The notes: generated by a model not told the origin, from the sequence alone. A stretch of DNA of 54,960 bases from an uncultured Eubacteriales bacterium (GCA_902765005.1 CACWYB010000013.1:1-54960); one strand, 5' to 3'; shown: positions 34,354 to 42,315, counted from the stretch's first letter. Translations and numbers: made by a program.

Positions 34354-35769
34354 TCAGATTTTCTTTCCGCCAAGGGCGATCTCTGCTTCCTCGCGGCTGA
34401 TTTCGCAGGCGTTGGCTTTGGCCATGATCTGCGCATCCTTGGTTCTTAATCGATAGCCGATGAGTAAAAGCGCGATGGATGCGGCAACGCCGATGAGAGG
34501 AATCAGGGTATTCATATACCAAACGCCTCTTAGAGTCCCAGATGTCTGCGCAGCATCGCTGCCGGATTGGAAGCCAATGAAGCCAAGTAACAGCATACCT
34601 ATGGCAGTGGAAATAGCGCTGGTGAATTTAGCAGTAAAGGTCTGCACAGAAAAAGCAACGCCCTGATTGCGCTGGCCGGTCGCATAGTGGCCGTATTCCG
34701 CGCAGTCAGCAATGAACATAGCTCCCGTAACGGCGCCTGCGCTTCCGAAAAGCGTTTTGATCGCGCACATCGTAAGGTAGAGAGGAATATTCTCGTAGCC
34801 TGTGTAAAAAATAATGATACCGAAGATGATGTTGGAAACGCAAGAAGCGATGTAAACCCAGAACTTGTCGAACTTCTTCAAAAGACATTTCGTCAGAAGG
34901 ATGGAGAGGAATGCTGGCGGAACGGCTAAAATGGCCATGTAGGTGATGTAGTCCTCGCTGCCTAACAGATAGATTGCCACGTAGTTGCCGGCGGTTCCGC
35001 TTGTCGCAGTCAGCGAAGCAACGATAGAGGCAAGGCTGATAATGAGCAGGGGCTTATTCTTGACCAGATAGCGGCCCATCTCCTTGAAGGACGGCTCTTT
35101 CTCGGGTGCGCTGATGTAGCGTTCCTGCGCCTTAAAGCCGACAGGAAGCATGGTCGCCAAGGAAATGATCGACATGATAACGGCCGTCGGTCCCCAGCCG
35201 ATCCTGGGATAAAGCATCGGCACAAAGAGAACAATCAGAACACCGATATAGCCGAAGACGGTCTTCTTAATGAAGAGTCCGTCACGCTCCTTGACATTAT
35301 CCGTCATACAGGTAGCAAGAGCGTGGATCGGCACGTCACAGATCGTATACGCCAGATCCCACAGCATGTAGCCGATGAGCAGCCATATGATCTTCGCAGT
35401 GTTACCGAATGAATCCGGCATGATGAATACGAAGATGGTGGTGAGTGGAATCATGACGGTGGAGATGCGTACCCAGGAAAGGTACTTATGTTTGAAGATC
35501 TGTTTTTTGTCGATAAAGATTGCGAACAAAGGGTCATTGACCGCATCCCAAACTTTTGCGACAAACAGAATGGCGGAGATGACGAAGGCGGCGATGCCGG
35601 ATTCGGTCATAAACAGCGAGATGTAGCTGGAGACCATGCCGTACATGATCAGCTGACCGATGAAATAGAAGCCGAAGGTGAATTTCTCGCCTTTCGGGAT
35701 ACGGGCGACGACTTCTTCGGTTGCGCCGGTTTCCGTCGCTTGCTTGGTTTTCTCGAAGTTTTCTTCCAT
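34354..35769 (-). CDS. GPH family glycoside:cation symporter
   Basis: About 471 residues and twelve helices of the glycoside-pentoside-hexuronide family. The N-terminal GFYFIGQLIMYGMVSSYISL and FVAKVWDAVNDPLFAIFIDK (the family's DxxxDP cation site) are clear. It would import a small mannoside with Na+ or H+. I chose ATG 35769 (MEENFEK) behind AAGGGG; an earlier in-frame ATG at 35799 lies inside the mannosidase gene. It is the second gene of the operon, 11 bases after the GH2 stop. Confidence 0.93.
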   Translation of the reverse strand: MEENFEKTKQATETGATEEVVARIPKGEKFTFGFYFIGQLIMYGMVSSYISLFMTESGIAAFVISAILFVAKVWDAVNDPLFAIFIDKKQIFKHKYLSWVRISTVMIPLTTIFVFIMPDSFGNTAKIIWLLIGYMLWDLAYTICDVPIHALATCMTDNVKERDGLFIKKTVFGYIGVLIVLFVPMLYPRIGWGPTAVIMSIISLATMLPVGFKAQERYISAPEKEPSFKEMGRYLVKNKPLLIISLASIVASLTATSGTAGNYVAIYLLGSEDYITYMAILAVPPAFLSILLTKCLLKKFDKFWVYIASCVSNIIFGIIIFYTGYENIPLYLTMCAIKTLFGSAGAVTGAMFIADCAEYGHYATGQRNQGVAFSVQTFTAKFTSAISTAIGMLLLGFIGFQSGSDAAQTSGTLRGVWYMNTLIPLIGVAASIALLLIGYRLRTKDAQIMAKANACEISREEAEIALGGKKI

Positions 35770-35780
35770 ATCGTTTCCCC

Positions 35781-38321
35781 TTACATAAATAGTTTGCACA
35801 GGATATAGGTGAGCCAGTTCTTGCCTGACCAGAAAATGGAGCGACGTAGTTTTCTTTCCTCGCGGGCGGTGAGATAGGTTTCGATATCTGCCACATTCTG
35901 TATGGTCAGAGTGCTCGCAACTGAGTCGATCGAAACTGAATCATCCACATCGGCTGTAAAGACGGCGGTTGCTCCGGGTAGGATGGTGATGTAGTTATCG
36001 TCCCAGGCGGAAGCCAGCGCATCACTGTCAACGAAGACATAACGGGCGTAGCAATCGGATGTGATACGTACAACGGCTTTGCCGTTTTCTTTTGTGACAT
36101 TAACAGTGAATTTAGGTTTAGGCAGCCTAGCTTCTTTGTCGGGTACGAGCAGATAAGACTTTTCATCCACAATGCACTCGTTGTTCTTCAGCACCACATT
36201 GATAAAGCAGTCTTTGATATCGATTCCTTTCAGATCCTTTTTGAAGTTCACATTAACTGCCTTTACAGATGCGACGGCGCCAACGGTTACATTGCGTGCT
36301 CCTTCCGCAAGTTTTTTTCCGTAGAAATCGAAGACGGTCCATTCCAGTATCAGATCAAAGGAATGGTTGAACTCATTGATGACATAGAGGTCGATGTCGC
36401 TCTTGTGGTAGTCGTTGGAGACCATCAGCATCTTGTTGAACAATCCGGAATGATAGAGAACGGCCTTTTTCTGCTTATTGTAATCCACTGCAGCCCAGGA
36501 GGCAACCGGCCAGCAGTCGTTCAGCTGCCAGTAGAGAGCTCCGTTCTGGTGGCCGATATTGCGCTTCCAGCACTCCGTCGCGTATCGAACAGTATCAGAC
36601 TGCACGATCTGGGAGAGATAAACGAAATCCTCAAATTTTTTGGGTTCCTTATATTTGGCGAGCAGGTAATAATCCATCTTCTCGTTGCCGCTGCCATTTT
36701 TCTGGTGAAGCAGCATTACGGGGTCCAAAAGCTTGATTTCGCCCTCGGGATGGAAGGAGCGAATCGTTTTCATAACAGGCATGGATTCCATACCGAATTC
36801 ACTACAGAAACGCGTGTTGTAATGAGCAAAATCTTCGATGGGAAACATGCCATGCCAGATGGACCAAAGATGCGTATCGCCCTTGACCTTGCCTATCCTA
36901 TTGCCGGACTTAACCTTATACCGGCCGCTTCCCGGCGAACCCGGCCAATAGGGCGTTACTTGATCAAATTCCTTGACCATATCACGCAGTTCAAAATGGT
37001 AGAAGTGAATGTTGGTCTCCGCAAGCTCTCCGGCGCTCCTTCGAACAAAGCCCATAGCCGCTTCGCACTCATTGTTGGCGCACCAGATGGCTAAGGACGC
37101 ACGATGGCGCAAGCGCCTTACGTTATCTTTGATTTCTAAATGAATGTTCTCAACGAATTCGGGTTGATCGAAAGGATAGATATTGCAGGCAAAAAGGCAA
37201 TCCTGCCAGACCAGGATGCCCATTTCATCACAGGCATCATAAAAATACTCGTCTTCGAAATACCCTCCGCCCCATACGCGAATCATGTTCATGTTGGCCT
37301 TTTGACATTCCCGTATGTACCAGTAGTAATCTTCCCGGGTCGTACGCTGAATAAAGGAATCGGCGGGAATCCAGTCGCCGCCTTTGCTGAAAATCGGAAC
37401 GCCGTTGACGACAAAGCGGAACTGTTCGCCCCAATCATCGGGTTTAGTATCAAGCTCGATGGTGCGAAGGCCGATGCGCTTGCATATGCGGTCCTGTTCG
37501 GTTTCTCCGGTCTTCAGAAAGGCCTCCACGCTATAGAGCGGCTGATCACCTAAACCGTTGCACCACCACAGTTCGGGATTCTCCACAAGAACGGTCTTTT
37601 TGAAACTCCTGTCTTGCTTCTCCAAGACATAGTTAGAGGCGCTCCCGTTCGGTGCCGTGAGCGTGACCTCGCAGAAGGTCGCCTCCGTTATTTCAAGCGG
37701 TGTAACTTCAAAGGAAAGGCTCACGCCTCCGTCCTTATGAATCTGTTCGATACGAATATCGTCGATTCTGTTATCATAGGCTTCGAAGCCGATAGAACGC
37801 ATTACTCCTGCCGGCGCAAGCTGCGGGCCCCAGTCCCAGGAAAAATGGCAGGGAGTTTTTCGGATGTGACCAACGAGTGGGAATGGGATACCCTTTTCAA
37901 GAATCGGGTGCGCCGCCTGACGTTCCTTCATGACCTCATAAGGATCTCGAATTTCAAGGCGGATGCAGTTATCACCCGCCTGCAAAAGAGGTTTCGCGTC
38001 AAAACGGTAGGTGCGGTTGATGTTTTCTGCATGTCCCAAAAGCTGGTCGTTCAGATAGATATCCATCACAGTATCAAGCCCGTCGCCAACAAAATCTACA
38101 TGCTTGTAAGCAATCGTTTCTGCCTGAATGATGAAGGTCCGGGAATAGGTGTAATCATGGTGGGCAAGCTCGGTAGCTTTGGTCTCGTTTTCGCCGTAGA
38201 AAGGATCCTCCATCCCGTTTCTCATATAATCAAGATAGGTACAGCCGGGCAGAACGCCGGGGATCGGCTCTCCCCCATCCTGCGAAAGAAACCAGTCACC
38301 CTTCAGATCAACTTTTCGCAT
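35781..38321 (-). CDS. GH2 beta-mannosidase
   Basis: About 846 residues with the GH2 layout: a jelly-roll domain (LKGDWFLSQDGGEPIPGVLP onwards), Ig-like domain, TIM barrel, then C-terminal sandwiches. RVWGGGYFEDEYFYDACDE opens the barrel. The acid/base Glu is in WCANNECEAAMG, and the nucleophile Glu is in FCSEFGMES. It cleaves beta-mannosides in the cytoplasm (no signal peptide). GGAGG is placed ideally before ATG 38321 (MRKVDLKG), so I prefer it to ATG 38333, which would contain that site. It is divergent from the araC gene and first in the operon with the GPH carrier. Confidence 0.93.
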   Translation of the reverse strand: MRKVDLKGDWFLSQDGGEPIPGVLPGCTYLDYMRNGMEDPFYGENETKATELAHHDYTYSRTFIIQAETIAYKHVDFVGDGLDTVMDIYLNDQLLGHAENINRTYRFDAKPLLQAGDNCIRLEIRDPYEVMKERQAAHPILEKGIPFPLVGHIRKTPCHFSWDWGPQLAPAGVMRSIGFEAYDNRIDDIRIEQIHKDGGVSLSFEVTPLEITEATFCEVTLTAPNGSASNYVLEKQDRSFKKTVLVENPELWWCNGLGDQPLYSVEAFLKTGETEQDRICKRIGLRTIELDTKPDDWGEQFRFVVNGVPIFSKGGDWIPADSFIQRTTREDYYWYIRECQKANMNMIRVWGGGYFEDEYFYDACDEMGILVWQDCLFACNIYPFDQPEFVENIHLEIKDNVRRLRHRASLAIWCANNECEAAMGFVRRSAGELAETNIHFYHFELRDMVKEFDQVTPYWPGSPGSGRYKVKSGNRIGKVKGDTHLWSIWHGMFPIEDFAHYNTRFCSEFGMESMPVMKTIRSFHPEGEIKLLDPVMLLHQKNGSGNEKMDYYLLAKYKEPKKFEDFVYLSQIVQSDTVRYATECWKRNIGHQNGALYWQLNDCWPVASWAAVDYNKQKKAVLYHSGLFNKMLMVSNDYHKSDIDLYVINEFNHSFDLILEWTVFDFYGKKLAEGARNVTVGAVASVKAVNVNFKKDLKGIDIKDCFINVVLKNNECIVDEKSYLLVPDKEARLPKPKFTVNVTKENGKAVVRITSDCYARYVFVDSDALASAWDDNYITILPGATAVFTADVDDSVSIDSVASTLTIQNVADIETYLTAREERKLRRSIFWSGKNWLTYILCKLFM

Positions 38322-38358
38322 AAAATCCTCCATATCGCAGAATCAAGCAAGTTTGATT

Positions 38359-38386
38359 ATTGTATATCATAGCTCTACGATGTAAA
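38359..38386 (-). promoter_or_regulatory. Likely promoter of the mannosidase operon
   Basis: On the minus strand TTTACA (38381-38386), 16 bases, TACAAT (38359-38364). It overlaps the first two ATATCATAG repeats, as expected for a site controlled by the neighbouring AraC protein. Confidence 0.5.
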
Positions 38387-38415
38387 ATATCATAGATGTA
38401 TGTTTTATATCATAG
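38364..38415 (+). promoter_or_regulatory. Three ATATCATAG direct repeats (candidate AraC operators)
   Basis: ATATCATAG occurs at 38364-38372, 38387-38395 and 38407-38415, at spacings of 23 and 20 bases, in the short spacer between the araC gene and the mannosidase gene. Direct repeats about two helical turns apart are typical of AraC-type binding. Confidence 0.7.
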
Positions 38416-38425
38416 AGGTGAACAT

Positions 38426-39160
38426 ATGTTTGAAAGAGCAAATGAATACGTTAACAACGTAAAACGAAGCGGTTTTACACATCACAAGTATGAGATAGAG
38501 CAAAACCCTGCCGCTATTTTTGATGTCAGTCCGGAAGTGGTGGAATCCTGGATTCATACAGATGTGCTTTCAAAAAAGATCATGTTTCCCTATGCGGAAA
38601 TACTCGGTCCAAACACGCTTCGCGGCATGAAAAATTGTGTCATTACTTTTCTGGTGACCTTTTCACGTGCCGCGATTCGAAGAGGCGTGGACTACGAGAC
38701 TGCTCTTTGCCTGAGTGACTTCTATATCAATGAGTTGGAGGCTTGCATGAATGAGAACGAGGTGGCTGCGGTAAGCGCCGATCTTTTGCGTCATTACTAT
38801 CTTTTAGCCAACCAAAAGAAGAAAACAAAGCATTCCTATCATGTTTCGAATGCAATTGTTTATATCAGACAGAACATCTTCAATCCCCTTTCCGTAACGG
38901 AAATAGCGAAAAATGAAGGTCTTGAGAAGCATTATTTTTCCACGCTTTTCAAAAACGAAACTGGTCAATCGCCATCTGCCTTTATTCTGACTGAGAAGCT
39001 TAAGCAATCCGAGGAAATGCTGAAGGATCGCAAAAAAAGTGTTACCGAAATAGCATACACCTTGTGCTTTTGCAGCGCCTCTCATTTTTGTCGCGCTTTC
39101 CGAGAGCACATTGGCATGACACCATTGGAATACCGCAAAAAGTATTACTCCCAATTCTGA
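38426..39160 (+). CDS. AraC family transcriptional regulator
   Basis: About 244 residues. A C-terminal double HTH begins near residue 140: PLSVTEIAKNEGLEKHYFST, then KSVTEIAYTLCFCSASHFCR, ending in the hallmark FREHIGMTPLEYRKKY. The N-terminal domain is not a recognisable cupin and contains several cysteines. ATG 38426 follows GAGGTG; an in-frame ATG at 38396 lies among the operator repeats and is rejected. It is divergent from the mannosidase operon and probably its activator. Confidence 0.92.
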   Translation: MFERANEYVNNVKRSGFTHHKYEIEQNPAAIFDVSPEVVESWIHTDVLSKKIMFPYAEILGPNTLRGMKNCVITFLVTFSRAAIRRGVDYETALCLSDFYINELEACMNENEVAAVSADLLRHYYLLANQKKKTKHSYHVSNAIVYIRQNIFNPLSVTEIAKNEGLEKHYFSTLFKNETGQSPSAFILTEKLKQSEEMLKDRKKSVTEIAYTLCFCSASHFCRAFREHIGMTPLEYRKKYYSQF

Positions 39161-39251
39161 TAAAGACGGGAACGAAAGCCTCATTCAGTACGAGGATTCG
39201 TATTAGAATAGCCGTAAACGCATTAACCAAAAACAGCCCTTCCTGAACAAA

Positions 39252-39273
39252 ATATGGTACATATGTGGTATTA
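39252..39273. repeat. Arm-type repeat pair, island C right end
   Basis: ATATGGTACAT and ATGTGGTATTA form an 11-bp tandem about 56 bases from att copy 4. The second unit matches the units at 20308-20327. Confidence 0.5.
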
Positions 39274-39292
39274 GGAAATATATCACATAATA

Positions 39293-39329
39293 AAAAGCCC
39301 AAAAAAACTTAGAGTTTCTGGGCTTTTTT
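39293..39329. terminator. Bidirectional terminator hairpin next to att copy 4
   Basis: AAAAAGCCCA and TGGGCTTTTTT flank a partly paired loop and abut the att fragment, closely resembling the hairpin at att copy 2. Confidence 0.7.
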
Positions 39330-39350
39330 GGCCTCCCCGGCGGGATTCGA
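39329..39350 (-). repeat. att copy 4: 22-base fragment of the tRNA-Arg 3' end
   Basis: It is identical to the tRNA end from CCA to the middle of the T-loop (tggcctccccggcgggattcg in plus orientation, then a), after which unrelated hairpin sequence begins. The anticodon-side half of the att core has been replaced. Confidence 0.85.
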
Positions 39351-39372
39351 CCTGCGCTGCGACGCAGGCCTT

Positions 39373-39419
39373 GCCCGCGGCTCTCAAGCCCCACAGGGGC
39401 TTGATTCACTCCCGCGGGC
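39373..39419. other. Nested double hairpin
   Basis: An outer stem GCCCGCGG (39373-39380) / CCGCGGGC (39412-39419) encloses an inner stem CAAGCCCC (39385-39392) / GGGGCTTG (39396-39403), both 8 bp and perfect. Another hairpin, CCTGCG/CGCAGG (39351-39368), precedes it. The function is unknown; the structure overlaps the first 54-bp repeat. Confidence 0.7.
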
Positions 39420-39514
39420 GTTCGAATCCCTTCTATTCCATGCAAACAAAAGGACCGCCACACTCCCGCGGGCGTTCGAATCCCTTCTATTCCATGCAAA
39501 CAAAAGGACCGCCA
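39407..39514. repeat. Perfect tandem repeat, 2 x 54 bp
   Basis: Positions 39407-39460 and 39461-39514 are identical. Each unit contains a T-loop-like GTTCGAATCCC and ends in ggaccgcca. The flank stem matches do not form a functional tRNA. The second copy runs into the terminator before tRNA-Arg. Confidence 0.9.
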
Positions 39515-39532
39515 CTCGGGCGGCCCTTTTTT
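39503..39532 (-). terminator. Terminator of tRNA-Arg
   Basis: Directly after the tRNA on the minus strand a GC-rich stem (GGGCCGCC ... GGCGGTCC) is followed by TTTTGTTT. On the plus strand it also ends in a T-run, so it works in both directions. Confidence 0.75.
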
Positions 39533-39609
39533 TGGCCTCCCCGGCGGGATTCGAACCCACGGCCTTCCGCTTAGGAGGCGGACGCTCTATCCTGCTGAGC
39601 TACGGAGAG
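39533..39609 (-). tRNA. tRNA-Arg, anticodon CCU
   Basis: A complete cloverleaf on the minus strand: acceptor CTCTCCG pairs with CGGGGAG, the D-arm is GCTCAGCAGGATAGAGC, the anticodon stem TCCGC/GCGGA encloses loop CTCCTAA (anticodon CCU, reading AGG), the T-loop is TTCGAAT, and CCA is encoded. It is the integration target: all att copies to the left are duplicates of its 3' half. The chromosome to the right keeps its 5' side. Confidence 0.96.
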
Positions 39610-39687
39610 GAATGCGGCCTATTTCGGCTGGCCGCGGGACTGATTATATCAGATTTGCCGGGTTTGTCAATGCGGGATGGCCCGGCT

Positions 39688-41052
39688 TCACAGGAGCTTT
39701 TGGGTCTGGGCGTACACGTTGCCGCTGCCCACGGTGATGACCAGGTCCCCGGGGGCGGCGTTCTCGTCCAGCCAGGCGCGGATCTCCTCGAAGGTGGACA
39801 GATACAGGGCGTTGCCCGTGGCCTTGTTGATGCCCGCCACCATATCCCGGGCGTGGACGATGCCAGTGTCCACCTCCCGGCCCGGATAGATGTCCGGCAC
39901 CAGGACCTTGTCGGCCCGGGTAAAGCAGGTCACGTCCTCACAGAACAGGGTTCTGGCCCGGGTGTAGCTGTTGCACTGGAACACGCAGTAGAGGGCCTTG
40001 TGGGGCACCCGGGAGGCGGCCTCCAAGGTGGCGGCGATCTCGTTCGGATGGTGGCCGTAGTCGTGGAAGACGCGGACGCCGTTGCGCTCGCCCATGAACT
40101 CGAACCGGCGCTTGGTGTTCTGGAACCGGCCCAGGGCGCGGGCCATGCTCGCAAAGTCCGCGCCGAAGACGTCCGCCACCGCGCAGGCGCCGATGGCGTT
40201 GATGATGTTGTGGGTGCCGGGCACATGGAGGCTGATCCGGCCCAAGGCCTCCGCCCCATGCACCAGGTCGAAGGAAGCGCAGCCCCAGGCGTCGAAGGCC
40301 ACGTTCCGGGCATGCCAGTCCCCCTCCGAGAGGCCGTAGGTCATGGGCTCCCGGTCAAGCAGGGGCAGGAGCCGGCGGACCTTCTCGTCGTCCCGGCAGA
40401 CGATGATCTTCCCCTCCGGGGGCACCAGGGCGCAAAACTGGGCGAAGGTGTCGATGATCTCCTGCTGGTCCTTATAGCAGTCCAGGTGGTCGTTGTCGAT
40501 GTTGTTCACCAGGGCCACCGTGGGCACCAGGGTGAGGAAGCTCTTCACATACTCGCAGGCCTCGGTGATGAACAAATCCCCGTCCCCCACCTTCACGCCG
40601 CCGCCCAGCAAGTCCACAAAGCCGCCCACGTGGACCGTGGCGTCCAGCTTCGCCTCCTCGTTGATGTAGGCCAGCATGGAGGTGATGGTGGTCTTGCCGT
40701 GGCAGCCGGAGATGGCGGCCACATGGGGATAGCGGGCCGAGATCTGGCCCAGGGCCACGCTCCGCTCCATCTCGGGGATACCGTGCTCCCGGGCGTAGCG
40801 CCGCTCCGGGTTGTCGGGCTTGATGGCGGCGGAATAGATGACCAGCTCCGCCCCCGCGGCCTGCTCCCCCTTCTGGGGAATGGACACGGGGATGCCCAGC
40901 TCCATGAGCCGGTCCGTGAACTGGGACCGCTCCCGGTCCGAGCCCGTGACCTCATGGCCCTGCTTCTTCAATATTTGAGCGATGCCGCTCATGCTGCACC
41001 CGCCCACGCCGATGAGATGGATGCGCTTTACGTCGTCTAAACCCACTGCCAC
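39688..41052 (-). CDS. murC: UDP-N-acetylmuramate--L-alanine ligase
   Basis: A 454-residue Mur ligase that adds the first L-Ala to UDP-MurNAc in peptidoglycan synthesis. The N-terminal IHLIGVGGCSMSGIAQIL binds the nucleotide sugar. The ATP P-loop reads SGCHGKTTITSM (Cys where most have Thr), then EACEYVKSFL, NIDNDHLDCY and HDYGHHPNEIAATL. The start is GTG 41052, ten bases after GGAGG. It ends 79 bases before the tRNA, in the high-GC core region. It is last of a minus-strand housekeeping run. Confidence 0.97.
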   Translation of the reverse strand: MAVGLDDVKRIHLIGVGGCSMSGIAQILKKQGHEVTGSDRERSQFTDRLMELGIPVSIPQKGEQAAGAELVIYSAAIKPDNPERRYAREHGIPEMERSVALGQISARYPHVAAISGCHGKTTITSMLAYINEEAKLDATVHVGGFVDLLGGGVKVGDGDLFITEACEYVKSFLTLVPTVALVNNIDNDHLDCYKDQQEIIDTFAQFCALVPPEGKIIVCRDDEKVRRLLPLLDREPMTYGLSEGDWHARNVAFDAWGCASFDLVHGAEALGRISLHVPGTHNIINAIGACAVADVFGADFASMARALGRFQNTKRRFEFMGERNGVRVFHDYGHHPNEIAATLEAASRVPHKALYCVFQCNSYTRARTLFCEDVTCFTRADKVLVPDIYPGREVDTGIVHARDMVAGINKATGNALYLSTFEEIRAWLDENAAPGDLVITVGSGNVYAQTQKLL

Positions 41053-41112
41053 TTTGTGTATGCCTCCAACCAGGTTTCCCTATAGTATACGCCGATCTGC
41101 CGTTTTTAGCAA

Positions 41113-42315
41113 CTATTCGGCCTCTTTCGCCCGCTCCCGGGCCTTGAGTTCATTTAGATCGTCCAGCTCCGTCACCACCGGCGGCTCGCTGCCGTCCAGC
41201 ATGCGGATAAAGCAGCGGCGGCGCTTGTGCTGATCCGCGTCGAACAGCCGCCACTGGGAGAGCACATTTTTGTTCATCTCCAGCTGGGGGCCGGTCTCGG
41301 CGTACTTCACGCCGTTGGCGATGGCCTTCTTCAAAAGGTCCTCCACGATGACCAGATTGAGTCCCGCGCCCTTCAGGTCCGGCCGAACGGCGATGAGGAA
41401 CAGGTCCAGCCGGTCGTTCTTTCCCTTGAGAGCCCGCAGGGTGGGGATCCAGCCGAAGGGGAAGAGCCTCCCCCGGGTCTTCTGGTTGGCCCGGGACAGG
41501 GAGGGCGCCCCCACGCCGAAGCCCACCAGCTCGTCCTTGTCGTTGTAGAGCAGGCAGGTGGTCTTGTTGTTCACCAGGGGCAGGAACTCATGGGTGTACT
41601 TCTCGATCTGCTTGGGCGTCAGGGGCACCATGCCGAAGAGGACCTGGTACGCCTCGTTGTAGAGCTCAAACACATCGTGCAGATACTTGGGCAGCATCCC
41701 CTTCTCCGACAGGTCCCGGACCTCCAGGGCCATGTGGCTCTTGGCCCGCTCCACCAGCTGGGCCAGCCGGGGCGGCACCTCCTGGGGGATATGGATGAGA
41801 TACTCCACCCAGTCCACCTCCTTCACAAAGCCCAGCCGGGCCATGTGCTCCAGATAGTAGGGGTGGTTGTAGTACACGTAGAACTGGGAGAGCTGGTCGA
41901 AGCCCTCCACCAGCATGCCCTCCCGGTCCATGTCGGAGAAGCCCTGGGGCCCGTGGATGGCCACGCAGCCCAGCTCCCGGGCGTAGTCGGCCAGGGCGCC
42001 GTAGAGGGCGTCGGTCACCTCCGGATCGTCGATGAAATCGAAGAAGGCGAAGCGGATATAGTTCACGTTGTTCTTCTCGTTGGCCCGCTTGTTGAGGATG
42101 CCGGCCACCCGGCCCGCCAGCTTCCCGTCCTTATAGGCCAGGAAGCACCTGGCCTCGCAGTACTCGAAGGCCGGGTTCTTGTCGGGCATGAGGTCGTTGA
42201 TCTGATCCCCCACCATATCGGGCACATAGTAGGGATCATGGGCATAGAGCTTGGTGGGAAACACCACGAAATCCCGAATCTCCCGCCTGGTTTTGGCTAC
42301 CTTGACTGTGACCAT
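41113..42315 (-). CDS. GNAT-like acyltransferase, function unknown
   Basis: A 400-residue protein common in Clostridia. The first half reads FVVFPTKLYAHDPYYVPDM and AGRVAGILNKRANEKNN, the second GFGVGAPSLSRANQK and LFLIAVRPDLKGAGLNLVIVEDLLKKA, a loosely GNAT-like acetyl-CoA region. No substrate can be assigned. It starts at ATG 42315, 9 bases after the HIT stop, so it is probably co-transcribed. Confidence 0.75.
   Translation of the reverse strand: MVTVKVAKTRREIRDFVVFPTKLYAHDPYYVPDMVGDQINDLMPDKNPAFEYCEARCFLAYKDGKLAGRVAGILNKRANEKNNVNYIRFAFFDFIDDPEVTDALYGALADYARELGCVAIHGPQGFSDMDREGMLVEGFDQLSQFYVYYNHPYYLEHMARLGFVKEVDWVEYLIHIPQEVPPRLAQLVERAKSHMALEVRDLSEKGMLPKYLHDVFELYNEAYQVLFGMVPLTPKQIEKYTHEFLPLVNNKTTCLLYNDKDELVGFGVGAPSLSRANQKTRGRLFPFGWIPTLRALKGKNDRLDLFLIAVRPDLKGAGLNLVIVEDLLKKAIANGVKYAETGPQLEMNKNVLSQWRLFDADQHKRRRCFIRMLDGSEPPVVTELDDLNELKARERAKEAE

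Larger units (their letters stand above)
34038..39328. mobile_element. Island C: mannoside utilisation segment
   Basis: A 5.3-kb segment between att copies 3 and 4 carries only an AraC regulator, a GH2 mannosidase and a GPH transporter. Four 9-bp iteron-like units and an arm pair mark its left end (34106-34175) and an arm pair its right end (39252-39273). No recombinase gene is present. It is the smallest and tidiest of the cassettes. Confidence 0.7.
39161..39532. other. Junction of island C and the tRNA: arm pair, att fragment, hairpins, tandem repeat
   Basis: No gene is present. In order: an arm-type pair (39252-39273), a terminator hairpin abutting the 22-base att fragment, a hairpin 39351-39368, a nested double hairpin 39373-39419, two 54-bp tandem repeats (39407-39514) and a terminator next to the tRNA. 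Open frames here are translations of tRNA-like DNA. Confidence 0.75.

Noticed and set aside
39407-39514. Two further tRNA genes in the 54-bp tandem repeat
   Set aside because: Each unit has a T-loop-like GTTCGAATCCC, but the T-stem does not pair and there is no anticodon or D-arm within the unit.
1-39532. An integrase, relaxase, transposase or phage gene that would explain the islands
   Set aside because: I looked for tyrosine and serine recombinase motifs, DDE transposases and conjugation genes among all plausible proteins and recognised none in the window; the absence is itself reported as a finding.
39328-41040. A 570-codon plus-strand open frame opposite murC, and similar long frames opposite other genes (514-1632, 41227-42669, 49497-51236, 51334-52734)
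   Set aside because: They are antisense shadows produced by high GC content and skewed codon use; none has a ribosome site or recognisable motif, while the opposite strand encodes clear conserved proteins.
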